A stretch of 48,186 bases of DNA, from positions 1 through 48,186 of IMG/VR virus record IMGVR_UViG_3300029826_000006; one strand, 5' to 3'. Each line of letters starts with the position of its first letter. The stretch's first letter is position 1. The stretch is from a virus. Below the pieces are notes generated by a model. The model did not search any database. It saw only the letters and a list, made by a program, of their open reading frames with translations, and was not told the origin of the DNA. Positions 1 through 9,237 of the stretch are shown piece after piece. Both the position numbers and the translations under genes were made by a program.

Positions 1-100
1 TATGATCGAACTTAAACACAAAACCTTTCCAATGGATGAAGTTAAACTCGCTGACAAATTAAAGGAGGTTTACGATGCGCTTCAAGCAAATAGAAAAACT
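1..100. repeat. Terminal overlap: same sequence as the last 100 bases
   Basis: Bases 1-98 are identical to 48087-48184. Position 99 is C here and T at 48185, and base 100 matches. This is the overlap expected from a closed circular or circularly permuted contig. The polymerase frame continues across the join, so it is more likely an assembly overlap than a biological terminal repeat. Confidence 0.9.
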
Positions 101-109
101 GGTAATTGA
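2..109 (+). CDS. 3' end of family A DNA polymerase (continues from the right end)
   Basis: This is the C-terminal tail of the polymerase that starts at 45676. Reading from base 2 in the frame carried over the circular join gives about 35 residues and a TGA at 107-109. The joined protein would be about 839 residues. Its end overlaps the start of the MazG-like gene at 75 by 35 bases. That overlap also carries the GGAGG ribosome site (64-68) for MazG, which suggests translational coupling. On its own the fragment has no function; the call rests on the terminal overlap being a true circular join. Confidence 0.85.
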   Translation: MIELKHKTFPMDEVKLADKLKEVYDALQANRKTGN

Positions 110-374
110 GTGGGGAATTGACAGAGGTCTTTACACTGGCTCGACTCCTAACAATCAGATAGTTAAACTAATCGAGGAGTTTACTGAACTCTTAGCCGCA
201 ACTAACAACTACCGTCTCGATGACATGAAAGATGCTATCGGAGACATGATGGTAGTCATGACCCACATCGCTGCTATGATCGATACTAACCTAACCGAAT
301 GCTATAGGCTCGCTTATAATGAAATCAAAGATCGTAAGGGAAAGTTAGAAAATGGAATCTTTGTAAAGGAATGA
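75..374 (+). CDS. MazG-like nucleotide pyrophosphohydrolase
   Basis: This 99-residue all-alpha protein resembles the MazG/dUTPase-like NTP pyrophosphohydrolases, which cleave (d)NTPs to monophosphates using Mg ions bound by acidic residues. A metal-binding EExxE pattern (EEFTE, about residues 34-38) is followed by a D-x3-D segment (DAIGD, about 53-57), the usual order in the family. Phage members are thought to clean the nucleotide pool or lower ppGpp during infection. A strong AAAGGAGG site lies 5-6 bases before the ATG. It sits between the polymerase tail and the DUF3987 ATPase in the replication module. Substrate preference cannot be read from the sequence. Confidence 0.8.
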   Translation: MRFKQIEKLVIEWGIDRGLYTGSTPNNQIVKLIEEFTELLAATNNYRLDDMKDAIGDMMVVMTHIAAMIDTNLTECYRLAYNEIKDRKGKLENGIFVKE

Positions 375-381
375 GGAAACT

Positions 382-1578
382 ATGTCTGACTCAGAACGAA
401 TTCTTCCTGACTGGATTGATGGCTTTATGGAGCTCACGGAAGAGTCAGAACCTCCTCGAATGTTTCGAAAGTGGTCGGCCATTTCAGCAGTGGCCTCCGC
501 TCTTCAACGCAAGGTCAGACTCGAACTAGGAATCTCACTGACTTTCTACCCAAATCTTTTCATCGTCTTAGTAGGCCCATCTGCAACTGGCAAAGGCACT
601 GTGATGAAATACGTCTCAGACATAATCGAGAACATTCCAACTATTCGTGTCAGTGCTCAAGCCACTTCACTCCAAGCTCTCATCCGTCGTATGAAGGAAA
701 CAAACTTAACTGACATTGACCTAAAAGACGGTCGTCAACAGTATCATTCCTCAATGACAATCTTCTCCACCGAGTTCACTGTCTTCCTCGGTTATCACAA
801 CAGAGAACTAATGGCCGCACTCTGCGACTGGTACGACTGTTCCAACAGATGGACTTATGAAACTATCGCTAGGAAGAAAGAGGAAATCATCGGTGTCTGG
901 GTTAACCTATTAGCTGGTACAACTCCTGACTCAATTCAATCCTCGCTACCGATGGAAAGCATCGGCGGCGGACTAACTTCTCGCATCATCTTTGTATTCG
1001 AAGAGAAGCGTGAGAAACTAGTAATCTTCCCTGAGGTCACCGAACGTGAAACACAGCTTCAAGAAGCTCTAATCCACGACATAGATCAGATATCAATGCT
1101 GTCTGGACCTATGAGTTTTACAACTGAGTTCATGAAACTATACAGTGCTTGGCGAGAACATGATGCTCTTAATCCACCTTTCTATGATAAGAAATTTGAT
1201 GGCTACTGTGGCCGTCGGAAGAAGCATTTACTAACACTCTCAATGGTCTGTTGTGCTAGCCGTTCCAACGATATGATTATAGAAGGCGAAGACCTTCTTC
1301 GTGCAACTATGTTACTTGAAGAAGTAGAAGCCAAAATGGCTTTGACATTCAAAGGTCTCGGCCGAAGTGATCTCGCCGGACTTATCAACGACGCTATTGT
1401 TTACGTGGAGAATTCAGAAACTCCAGACATTCCTATGTTTCAGTTCGCTAGGCACTTCGAAGGGAATATGGATAAGTTTGAGATGGATAGAGTTCTGTTT
1501 ACTCTCGAATCTATGGAATATGTTAGAGTTGTTAAAAAGCCTGGAACTGATTCCATAATCCATAGACTCGAGAGATGA
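382..1578 (+). CDS. DUF3987-type P-loop ATPase, candidate replicative helicase
   Basis: This 398-residue protein has a Walker A motif, GPSATGKGT, at residues 65-73 after a conserved N-terminal stretch (LPDWIDGFMELTEESEPP). A hydrophobic Walker-B-like strand ending in acidic residues (MTIFSTEF) lies near residue 130, and a GGGLTSR segment near 197 may be an arginine finger or sensor. This layout matches DUF3987 proteins, which occur beside phage primases and polymerases and are usually read as hexameric helicase-like ATPases. No primase domain is visible here or elsewhere in the genome. It is the last gene of the plus arm and ends 5 bases from the convergent 1584-6689 gene. ATPase is well supported; helicase activity is inferred. 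Confidence 0.75.
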   Translation: MSDSERILPDWIDGFMELTEESEPPRMFRKWSAISAVASALQRKVRLELGISLTFYPNLFIVLVGPSATGKGTVMKYVSDIIENIPTIRVSAQATSLQALIRRMKETNLTDIDLKDGRQQYHSSMTIFSTEFTVFLGYHNRELMAALCDWYDCSNRWTYETIARKKEEIIGVWVNLLAGTTPDSIQSSLPMESIGGGLTSRIIFVFEEKREKLVIFPEVTERETQLQEALIHDIDQISMLSGPMSFTTEFMKLYSAWREHDALNPPFYDKKFDGYCGRRKKHLLTLSMVCCASRSNDMIIEGEDLLRATMLLEEVEAKMALTFKGLGRSDLAGLINDAIVYVENSETPDIPMFQFARHFEGNMDKFEMDRVLFTLESMEYVRVVKKPGTDSIIHRLER

Positions 1579-1598
1579 TTAATTTATTTAACGGACTT
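1579..1598. repeat. Dyad repeat, copy 1
   Basis: On the minus strand this reads AAGTCCGTTAAATAAATTAA. It fills the junction of the two convergent arms and encodes the last codons (KSVK, stop) of the minus-strand gene. It matches the copy at 25952 over at least 19 bases. Confidence 0.8.
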
Positions 1599-4500
1599 TT
1601 GATCATACAACTTCATAACATTACGCTTGAACTCGTCACTGATAACTCCTCCAGCATTGCTAACAATTTTAACTTGCTTCATAAACTCTTCTCTTTCCTC
1701 ACCAGTTTTACTATTCAATTCCTTAACATACAACCTGGCTCTGGCTTCAGGACTCAAATCCTGGAGCCTCAGCCAGAAACTTCTATCCTTCAAGTTCTTT
1801 GTCTTCTCTGAAAATATAAACCTTTCCTTAAGTTTGTCAACTGTAGCTCTGTCTTTAAACCCTTTAATATAGTCAACGACTTCCTTCCTACTATGAGTAC
1901 CATAGAATAGATAACCATCAACTCTTTCATCTAATCCTATAGTTTCAACTGCATTCTTCAGCGCATCATCTTCTGCCGCTACTTCAAAATCCTTAGCATG
2001 TTTTGAATAAGGATTAGTAACACCTATGAATCTTCTAAACACAGGAGTCCTAGCAAGTGTAAGAAGGAAATGTCTACGCTTTGTTTCTTTAGGCAGGTCA
2101 GCAAATGCTTTATTATATCCTTCGTTTAAGATAGCTGACCATACTGTCCCATTCGTAACCAGTTCACTAGCAACATAATTCATTCTTTCAGGAGATAACC
2201 CTGTTACCTGTCCAAGGTCTGTGAAAACTTGAGGAGTCTTACCAGGGATAAATTCTTTCTTACTCTTTGGCCAGCTAAACGGTTTATCTGAACCCTTCCA
2301 AATATCTTCATTTAGCCAGAAATCTTTATTAGTTACATACCCAAGCACACCACTTATCGTCGGCGGCAGTATAGACTGTGTCGTTACAGGGCTATATTCA
2401 GACAGCATCTTCACCACATTATCTACATCTATTTCCTTACCCATATGCTTGTCTGTCGCAGCTTCAAATAGTACCTTGAAGAACTTCTGTCCATTGTCAA
2501 GAGGTAATTTCCAGAACGGATACCTAATCTGTCCCTTCTCATCTTCAAATCCAAAGTCATCTCCAAACGGAATGCAGACATTATTCTGCATATTAACATC
2601 ACCTTTAAGATCACCCATAGTTTTAGGTGCCATATTCTGCGCTGACATGTATAGTCCAGTAACAACAGATCCGAACTGGGCTAGCTTGTATGCAGACTTA
2701 ACTGGGTTATCTTTAAATGACCTAAATAGTCCTCTTGTTCCCTGTATTCCAGCGCCGAGGTAAGGAATAGCATTGTCAAGTGACTTCGTTATATCTCCGC
2801 CTTGACCGAAGTCCATATAGTCACGAGCTGCAAACGTGGATTCACGTACATCCTTACCTTGCTTCATAGCTCTCTCACGAATCGCTAGCCTCGTCATGAT
2901 CTCGCCAGTCTCACCAAAGTATCCAGCGAAGTTAAAGAACTTTGCTAACGGCCCTTCAATATGTCTACCACGCTGAAGCAACCTTCCCTGCAGAGTCAAA
3001 AACTCCATACCACCACCTTCGTTAATATAATCTATGTATCTACCTTTCCTCATAAAAGCGTCATGAGCAACTGTTGCCATATCTGCACCAATCTGCAATG
3101 CATAGATAGGAAGGTGTGAACTATACAAAGGTCTCCACTTTCCATTCTCAAACACTCTAGCTGCAAACCAAGCATGCATTACATCTTTAGGTACGTTAGC
3201 AAGAGCGAATCCCCAGTTGATACCTGTAGCCATTGTCTTTAGCAGCGGTGTCCCACTCATGTACCGTAGAAACTGTGACATCTTATAAGACATCTCAGGA
3301 TTACTTGTAATCCACTCCTTTGTCATCTCAGGTGATATGTACAGAGGTTTGCGCTCACCACCTTCATATACATAGATACGAGACCACCCTGATGGAATCC
3401 TATGTTCTTTATCTCTGATCATTGCAAAGCCATTGTCAGGATCTCTCTTTGCCAATTCAGATAGTTCCATATTAGCTTTGTTCTTCATAATCCTGCTATA
3501 TGCTCTGTTAAACACCTCAAGTGCCATAACCTCACTCGATGGTTCAAATATATCAGTCTCCCTACCATGTGCCAGAGGTTCAACACCTGACTCATACACA
3601 CTCATTTTAGTCTTCTTAATGCTAGGCTGTCTCCGATCGAAGATGTCAGCTATCTTCAACCTCCGATAGTTATGCGAACTCAAATCTTTAAACTCTTGCT
3701 CAGTAATCAAGTTAGCATCTAACATATCTTGAAGTGGTTTCTTCATCCACTCGAAATACTTCTGTGCTCGGTCCTTAATTATAGCTTCACGCTCTGGAGA
3801 TATCTTCTCAATATGTCCGAATAGTTCATTATAAGCCGCACACTTCTCTGGTTCAAGTCCTTCAGGAAACTTAAACTTTCCCTTCGACTTATATTTAGCA
3901 ATGTCAAGCATACGATCAGATAGTATCAACGTATCTAATATTCTCTTCTCAATCCTATTAAGCCCTCTATAAACATCCTTACGCATCTGATTAAGCATCA
4001 TTGCTGCACGAGTCGATGCGCCTTTTGCTAAGTACATCTGCTGAAGAATTTCATAACCACCTTTTACACTCTTCAGCATTTCCCTTCGAATGTTGCCAGA
4101 TTTGTCAATGAAGCTTCGGACTCCTCCTTCTCTTAATCTATGCAGTGCTTCGCGTGGTTTAAAAGATTTCATCGAACGAGCTTTTTTAACATAATCAGCT
4201 ACGGCCTTCGCACCTTTGACGACAGCTTCTTCAACAGGAATGCCTGAGTAAAGCTGTATTCCCCCTACAATTCCCTTTGGTCCTTTCATAGGTTCCATGA
4301 TCTCATGAACCTTACGAGCGTCATGGAAGTTTGACATTTCACCTTTTTCTTTTAGCAGATAGACAGGCTTATCAGACTTAGGCTGCCAGTATACGGACTC
4401 AACGTCATATACCCTTCCAGTCTTCTTCGACCTAATGACATCTCCAGGTTTAAACTTCCACTCTTTCCATTCACTAGCTTTTCTCTTACCTTCTTTAACA

Positions 4501-6689
4501 TCCTTATCTATGTTCATGTTCATCTTATCACGAAATTTCTTCATATCCTTCTGAAACATTTTTTCGAGAAGGTCTATCGGAACACCTGCATTCAACTGCA
4601 CTCCACCAGATTGTTTATTTAATTTACGATCTAATGTCTTCGCCCATCTGGCAGCTTCACTAACAAAGTCCATCCACTGCAAATGATCAACTCCATTTTG
4701 AAACTCTGATCTCAGCTCATCACCTCTTGTTGCTAACTTATCTAACGCTGCTTTTGTCTTTTCAATGTCAACAGTCTTATCTCCATGATAGTATCTATTA
4801 ACATCATTAATTAGTTTCTGCGTAAACAAGTCTACATCTTCATAAACAGCTTCTCCTTTTCTCTCAAACAATCCTTTGAATACTTCAGCTTCTTCAGCCT
4901 TCTGAAACAGTGGTGAGTTCTCACCATTAAGGTCTTCACTATCTCTAATGTTTGTGTCTAACTCAATCTCAGTAGCTGGTTTCTGATCCTCTGGTTCGAT
5001 TGTTTCTACTTTCTTTTTTCTAAGCTTAGTTTTAGGCTTAGGTTCAGATTCAGTATCTTTAGTTTCTTCTACCTTAGGTGCTTCAGATTTAGATGGTTCA
5101 TTTATTTTACGATCTGGCATTGACACCTGCGATTCATCTACTAATCCTTTCTCAGCAGCTTTAATAACAAAGTGGTTCGTCACAGCCACTCCATTGCTAT
5201 CATACCAACTACCATTGACCTTATAATACAAGTTACCTTTCTTCGAAGTAAACTTAGATTCAGCTGCCGCAAGTTGTTCATCGTTCAACTTAAACACTTC
5301 ATTAATCTCTGTCTTCGTCGCTTCCTTCAATCCAGTATCTTGTATAGGCCGAGCTTTGATCTTATAAAGATCCTCTTGCTTCCTTCCTAATTCCTCTATC
5401 GTTAGTTCATCAAGCCCTTTCTCAAACCTCTTCCTAGCATCTTCTTGTGCAAGCTCTGTTTGCTTCTTAATCACCTCTTGCATTTTAGCCTGAGCAGCTG
5501 CAATTGCATCTGGAGTTGCTGTAGAAATGTCTTCTCCTGTAGCAACTTTATATGCATTAGCGATTGCATCTTGAGGTTTTGTTCCATCTATCTCATATCT
5601 GTCAACTAACTTCTCATACATCTCAGTAGCCTTCAATCCACCTACTAACACAGCAGCATCTAAGAATCCTTCAGGTGTAGGCAGCTGACTTTCGAGTGCT
5701 TTACTAACTGTCTCAAGTGTACCTATTTCAGCAGCAAGCCCAAACTTAGCTGCACCCTTAGTAGCAATTCCAGTAGCCTCACCCTTAAGTGTTTCTTTAA
5801 CTGCATCTAACAATCTATCCATAAAGTCTTCAGGTCCTTTAACTTCTCCTTTCTTAAGTCTGTTCATATATACAGATCTTAACCCAGCTGGTAATGCAAA
5901 AGCTCCACCAGCAGCAGTCAATGGAGACGCTGGACCACCGCCTAGCCCAGCTCCAACTATCATCATAGGAAGGTCAGCCCCAAGTGCAGCTGCTTTATAA
6001 ATCAGTCTATCAAATGCATCAAGTTCTCCAACGCTGATTCCAAGGTCAGGAAGTTTCTGCCTATATATCATTCCAGTTACTGACTCCTGCATACCACCTT
6101 TAATCAGTTCAGGAACAGTTGCTTCAAAAGCATGAGGAGGAGCACCTGTATGCATTGCTTTGTCCATAGCTACTTGAGACTTAGCTACTCTATCTTTCCA
6201 ACTAGGCTCAAACACTTTTCCAATCTTTGTCCACATGCTCTCCTTCTCATCTCTCTGATACAGCCCTGCAGGAGGCTTAACATCTTCTGGCTTACCATAC
6301 AAGTCATTCATTGTCATCTTGCTAGGATCATTAATGACAGGTCTGCCAAGTTCATCTACTCCATACTTAGGCTGCTTGACCATGCCCTTCATCGCCAGGT
6401 CACCCATCACTTCAGGGTTGATAACTGCCGAAGATGCAAGTGGCATAGTAGAACCACCAAACATTAACTTCTGCGCCTCATCTTCACTAGGACCTTCAAG
6501 CATAAACTTACTTATCCTAGCTAACAATCCATCTTTCTTAGGCGGTGGTGTAACTACTTTCTCTTCAACCGCTAACTCACTATCTGCATTAACCAAGCTG
6601 TCAGCCCAGCTTGTATCACCTACATCAATTGAGTCAGCGGACTTTAAACTATCCTTAGCAAGAATATCAGCCCAGTCATCAGAAGGCAT
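1584..6689 (-). CDS. Giant internal virion/ejection protein with LPD38-like region
   Basis: This 1,701-residue protein is the largest in the genome and the last gene of the virion arm. Residues about 1150-1340 contain the pattern I associate with the large polyvalent protein-associated domain LPD38: an NWGFALANVPKD segment, then ARDYMDFGQGG, then AIPYLGAGIQGTRG. The N-terminal 100 residues are acidic and repetitive (SADSIDVGDTSWADSLVNADS). Residues about 540-620 are low-complexity and charged, and a hydrophobic glycine-rich stretch near 240-265 could insert into membranes. In podoviruses such proteins sit inside the capsid and are injected, forming a trans-envelope channel or entering with DNA. 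No transglycosylase or RNA polymerase motif was seen. Its start overlaps the upstream gene by 11 bases. Confidence 0.7.
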   Translation of the reverse strand: MPSDDWADILAKDSLKSADSIDVGDTSWADSLVNADSELAVEEKVVTPPPKKDGLLARISKFMLEGPSEDEAQKLMFGGSTMPLASSAVINPEVMGDLAMKGMVKQPKYGVDELGRPVINDPSKMTMNDLYGKPEDVKPPAGLYQRDEKESMWTKIGKVFEPSWKDRVAKSQVAMDKAMHTGAPPHAFEATVPELIKGGMQESVTGMIYRQKLPDLGISVGELDAFDRLIYKAAALGADLPMMIVGAGLGGGPASPLTAAGGAFALPAGLRSVYMNRLKKGEVKGPEDFMDRLLDAVKETLKGEATGIATKGAAKFGLAAEIGTLETVSKALESQLPTPEGFLDAAVLVGGLKATEMYEKLVDRYEIDGTKPQDAIANAYKVATGEDISTATPDAIAAAQAKMQEVIKKQTELAQEDARKRFEKGLDELTIEELGRKQEDLYKIKARPIQDTGLKEATKTEINEVFKLNDEQLAAAESKFTSKKGNLYYKVNGSWYDSNGVAVTNHFVIKAAEKGLVDESQVSMPDRKINEPSKSEAPKVEETKDTESEPKPKTKLRKKKVETIEPEDQKPATEIELDTNIRDSEDLNGENSPLFQKAEEAEVFKGLFERKGEAVYEDVDLFTQKLINDVNRYYHGDKTVDIEKTKAALDKLATRGDELRSEFQNGVDHLQWMDFVSEAARWAKTLDRKLNKQSGGVQLNAGVPIDLLEKMFQKDMKKFRDKMNMNIDKDVKEGKRKASEWKEWKFKPGDVIRSKKTGRVYDVESVYWQPKSDKPVYLLKEKGEMSNFHDARKVHEIMEPMKGPKGIVGGIQLYSGIPVEEAVVKGAKAVADYVKKARSMKSFKPREALHRLREGGVRSFIDKSGNIRREMLKSVKGGYEILQQMYLAKGASTRAAMMLNQMRKDVYRGLNRIEKRILDTLILSDRMLDIAKYKSKGKFKFPEGLEPEKCAAYNELFGHIEKISPEREAIIKDRAQKYFEWMKKPLQDMLDANLITEQEFKDLSSHNYRRLKIADIFDRRQPSIKKTKMSVYESGVEPLAHGRETDIFEPSSEVMALEVFNRAYSRIMKNKANMELSELAKRDPDNGFAMIRDKEHRIPSGWSRIYVYEGGERKPLYISPEMTKEWITSNPEMSYKMSQFLRYMSGTPLLKTMATGINWGFALANVPKDVMHAWFAARVFENGKWRPLYSSHLPIYALQIGADMATVAHDAFMRKGRYIDYINEGGGMEFLTLQGRLLQRGRHIEGPLAKFFNFAGYFGETGEIMTRLAIRERAMKQGKDVRESTFAARDYMDFGQGGDITKSLDNAIPYLGAGIQGTRGLFRSFKDNPVKSAYKLAQFGSVVTGLYMSAQNMAPKTMGDLKGDVNMQNNVCIPFGDDFGFEDEKGQIRYPFWKLPLDNGQKFFKVLFEAATDKHMGKEIDVDNVVKMLSEYSPVTTQSILPPTISGVLGYVTNKDFWLNEDIWKGSDKPFSWPKSKKEFIPGKTPQVFTDLGQVTGLSPERMNYVASELVTNGTVWSAILNEGYNKAFADLPKETKRRHFLLTLARTPVFRRFIGVTNPYSKHAKDFEVAAEDDALKNAVETIGLDERVDGYLFYGTHSRKEVVDYIKGFKDRATVDKLKERFIFSEKTKNLKDRSFWLRLQDLSPEARARLYVKELNSKTGEEREEFMKQVKIVSNAGGVISDEFKRNVMKLYDQKSVK

Positions 6690-7854
6690 ATCTCACCTCT
6701 TTCTTCTCTCCATCAGGATACTCAACCTGGTATACTCTAGTCCTACCTTCCATAGTAGGTTTGCCAACTATCTTACCACCTGTAGACGTAATGTATTCAA
6801 CTACTAACTTCTCCTTCCCAATTATCTCAGCTTTCTTGCGCTCCTTAGGATCACTAACTGTCCACAGATTCTTAGCTTCCTCAGACGATGACCACTTTGA
6901 ATTAACATCGTTAGCTAACTTTGTACTATTCAAGTCAGCCCTGTTTTTAATATCTTCAACTGTTTTAGCATACTGTAACTTCTCACCAAGTGAGATACTG
7001 GTTCTACTTTCTCTTGCCAACTCAAGTGCTGCATTTTTCAGTGCAGGATCTTTCATATACGCTCTCAGAAATTTCTCCCTGTCAGTCGGTGCCTGATTCA
7101 AGTATTCATTTCTAGACATAATGTCTGAATCGCCAAGCTTAGTAGCCATACTATAATACAGTGCATACTCTCTATCATCACTTGGCATAGACTTCCAAAA
7201 TTCAAGGCTAACAGGTCCAAGTCCTGGAACTGTAACAGGAGCCTGCTGATTAATCTTGGACATCTGAGTATTGTAGTCTAACAAGTTGTTAAGGTTCTTA
7301 GCATTAATCTCTTGCTGGTTCTGTCCAAGCTGCTCCTGCATCATCTTCATCTTCATCACCTGCGCCAAATGATCAGGCGTCAAGCCAACCAGACCGGTGA
7401 GGGGAATTTCTGGAAGGCTGTTAGAAGGGCCCAGGCCAGATCCTCCTAGCATAGACTTAAACAAGAATGGAAGAGCAGACTGCATCCCTCCATTGCCTGT
7501 CTGAACAGATTCAGACGATCCAGTATTAGGGCTAGCAGCCATAACTGCCTTCTGCAGATCAGGAGAGCTAATCCCACTAGGTGTGTTTGTAAGTGTGTTA
7601 GAAATAGCACCACCTAAACCTTGACTAAAAGCAGTAGTAGGCATATCAAGCTTGAATGTGTCTTTGTCAAGCTTAATAGACGCACCACCGCCTAGCCACT
7701 TCTGCATCATGTTCTGGAACTGACTAGCCTGGTAAAGTGGCGTATAAGCGTCTCTAGCCCCAGCCGCAAAAGTTTTATTACCAGACTTATCATACTCACC
7801 AGCGATGTTACTACCAAGCTGAGTGGCAAGATAAGCTATCAACATAGGATCCAT
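6679..7854 (-). CDS. Internal virion protein candidate, unknown family
   Basis: This 391-residue protein is not recognised from sequence. It is largely helical and Gln/Asn-rich around residues 165-200 (MKMMQEQLGQNQQEINAKN), with a Gly/Ser/Pro-rich stretch near 100-150. The start is supported by a GGAGGTG site 6-7 bases upstream, which partly overlaps dyad copy 2. It lies between the Gly-zipper protein and the giant LPD38 protein, where podoviruses encode ejection proteins, so a capsid-internal role is inferred from position only. Confidence 0.55.
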   Translation of the reverse strand: MDPMLIAYLATQLGSNIAGEYDKSGNKTFAAGARDAYTPLYQASQFQNMMQKWLGGGASIKLDKDTFKLDMPTTAFSQGLGGAISNTLTNTPSGISSPDLQKAVMAASPNTGSSESVQTGNGGMQSALPFLFKSMLGGSGLGPSNSLPEIPLTGLVGLTPDHLAQVMKMKMMQEQLGQNQQEINAKNLNNLLDYNTQMSKINQQAPVTVPGLGPVSLEFWKSMPSDDREYALYYSMATKLGDSDIMSRNEYLNQAPTDREKFLRAYMKDPALKNAALELARESRTSISLGEKLQYAKTVEDIKNRADLNSTKLANDVNSKWSSSEEAKNLWTVSDPKERKKAEIIGKEKLVVEYITSTGGKIVGKPTMEGRTRVYQVEYPDGEKKEVRYAF

Positions 7855-7863
7855 TTTAACACC

Positions 7864-7887
7864 TCCGTTAAATTAATTAACGATCTT
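7864..7887. repeat. Dyad repeat, copy 2
   Basis: Core CCGTTAAATTAATTAACG. It lies between the stop of the 7886-8785 gene and the start of the 6679-7854 gene. On the minus strand the outer arm AACGGAGG doubles as that gene's ribosome site. Confidence 0.85.
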
Positions 7888-8785
7888 AAAACAATGACAT
7901 AGCAAGTCCAACAGCCCCACCAATCACAGCTCCCCAAGGACCTCCTACAGAGGCTCCCATCAATCCAGCATTACCTGCCATATATCCAAGTCCGGCGCCA
8001 GCTACTGTATTACCAAGTGCTTGTGCAGTTCCTGATTTACTAGCTCCACCACTTGTAGTTGTTGAAGAAGTGCCAGCACCAGGTGTTGTCGCACTAACTA
8101 TATTAGCATGATTACTCAGCACAGTAAACGGCCACAAGATTTTCTTAACATCTATCTCCATCTCTCTATCGTCTAGTTCAGTCTTATGCAATATGTAGAA
8201 TTTCAGAAACTCAGCATGAGCCATTACAACTGACTTGTTCCACTCTAAATGCTTCGCATGACGTTCAGTAGCAAGTGGCATTGCACCGACTCTAAGATTA
8301 GCACCATACGCTGTAATATCTTTCAACCTCTTAGCTTCAATCAACGACCTGCCAACGACAAAGGTACTTGCAACTACCGAATTAATATCCCTCATCCCAG
8401 CTTCAAACCTAGGCAATACATCCTCTTCAATGTCATCACTGAGCATTTCAGCTTGGGCACTAACAGCATCTGAAATAACTGTACTGTTCACAGTGTCATT
8501 AAAGATCTGTGTAAACAGCACATCTATATCCAGCCCAGCCATGAACTTTCCAAACATATCATAGATGGCAGGAAAGCTTGTCAGCGCATATCCTGCACCA
8601 AAGAAAGCATCATCAAAATCTAGATCATCAACTTCATATGGATTATCAGCAGCCAGCGCTGTTACTAACTGACCAGAAGAATTGTTAATAATAGCTTGAT
8701 GAGCTTCTTCAATGTAAGGTGCTAAATGAGATGTAGTGACACTAGTCGTATTGGCCGGAGTACTTCCACCACCTCCACCCATCAT
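7886..8785 (-). CDS. Internal virion protein with C-terminal glycine-zipper membrane segment
   Basis: This 299-residue protein begins with an MMGGGGGS leader typical of phage virion proteins attached through a glycine tail. The middle (residues about 60-215) is predicted helical with conserved-looking charged heptads. After a Ser/Thr/Gly linker (about 235-255), residues 260-299 form a glycine-rich hydrophobic hairpin (GLGYMAGNAGLMGASVGGPW, then GAVIGGAVGLAMSL). Such glycine-zipper ends occur in ejection proteins that cross the cell envelope. It sits between the GNAT-like protein and the ejection proteins. Role is inferred from architecture and position. Confidence 0.6.
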   Translation of the reverse strand: MMGGGGGSTPANTTSVTTSHLAPYIEEAHQAIINNSSGQLVTALAADNPYEVDDLDFDDAFFGAGYALTSFPAIYDMFGKFMAGLDIDVLFTQIFNDTVNSTVISDAVSAQAEMLSDDIEEDVLPRFEAGMRDINSVVASTFVVGRSLIEAKRLKDITAYGANLRVGAMPLATERHAKHLEWNKSVVMAHAEFLKFYILHKTELDDREMEIDVKKILWPFTVLSNHANIVSATTPGAGTSSTTTSGGASKSGTAQALGNTVAGAGLGYMAGNAGLMGASVGGPWGAVIGGAVGLAMSLF

Positions 8786-8794
8786 ACACCTCCA

Positions 8795-9229
8795 TCAATC
8801 AAGTTTAATTACATATTGAGTAGCTTGCCTCTTACCACCAGCAAGCTCACATATCTTTGCCATCTGTTCATTAGATGCCCAGCCTGACCAATACTTACAT
8901 CCAAGACTTATAGCAAACTTCTTAAACTCTTTTATTGTATCTTTCCAATCATCCAGCGATGAACTTTCATAAGCATAAACTACACGCTGGAACATAGTCA
9001 GACCATTCCTAGCTTCATCATTAACTACTTGCACTATTGTAAGTCCAATGAACTTTCTTTCATTGTTGAGTTTAACAAGACAAGTAGCCTTGTTACTCAA
9101 AAGCATGTATAATAAGTTATTAACATAATAAGGAATATTCTCTTCCTCAACTCCTTCAGCTTTCACTGCTGCATACTTAATAGCTTCCCAAAACTGTGGT
9201 ATCTGATCAGGTAAAAGTTTAATCAGCAT
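8795..9229 (-). CDS. GNAT-like fold virion-associated protein
   Basis: This 144-residue protein looks like the acetyltransferase-fold proteins found in podovirus tail/internal modules. It has an N-terminal helix-rich part (LLPDQIPQFWEAIKYAA), a strand with VKLNNERKFIGLTIVQVV, and a late helix-strand unit (FKKFAISLGCKYWSGWASNE) like the end of a GNAT domain. I see no clear Q/RxxGxG/A acetyl-CoA loop, so catalysis is doubtful. Members in this position are generally structural or adaptor proteins. It lies 8 bases after the 422-residue Thr-Ala-Pro protein. Confidence 0.5.
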   Translation of the reverse strand: MLIKLLPDQIPQFWEAIKYAAVKAEGVEEENIPYYVNNLLYMLLSNKATCLVKLNNERKFIGLTIVQVVNDEARNGLTMFQRVVYAYESSSLDDWKDTIKEFKKFAISLGCKYWSGWASNEQMAKICELAGGKRQATQYVIKLD

Positions 9230-9237
9230 CTTCCCTC

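Noticed and set aside
1584-6689. Virion RNA polymerase in the giant protein
   Set aside because: No T7-like polymerase motifs were seen; LPD38-type segments fit better.
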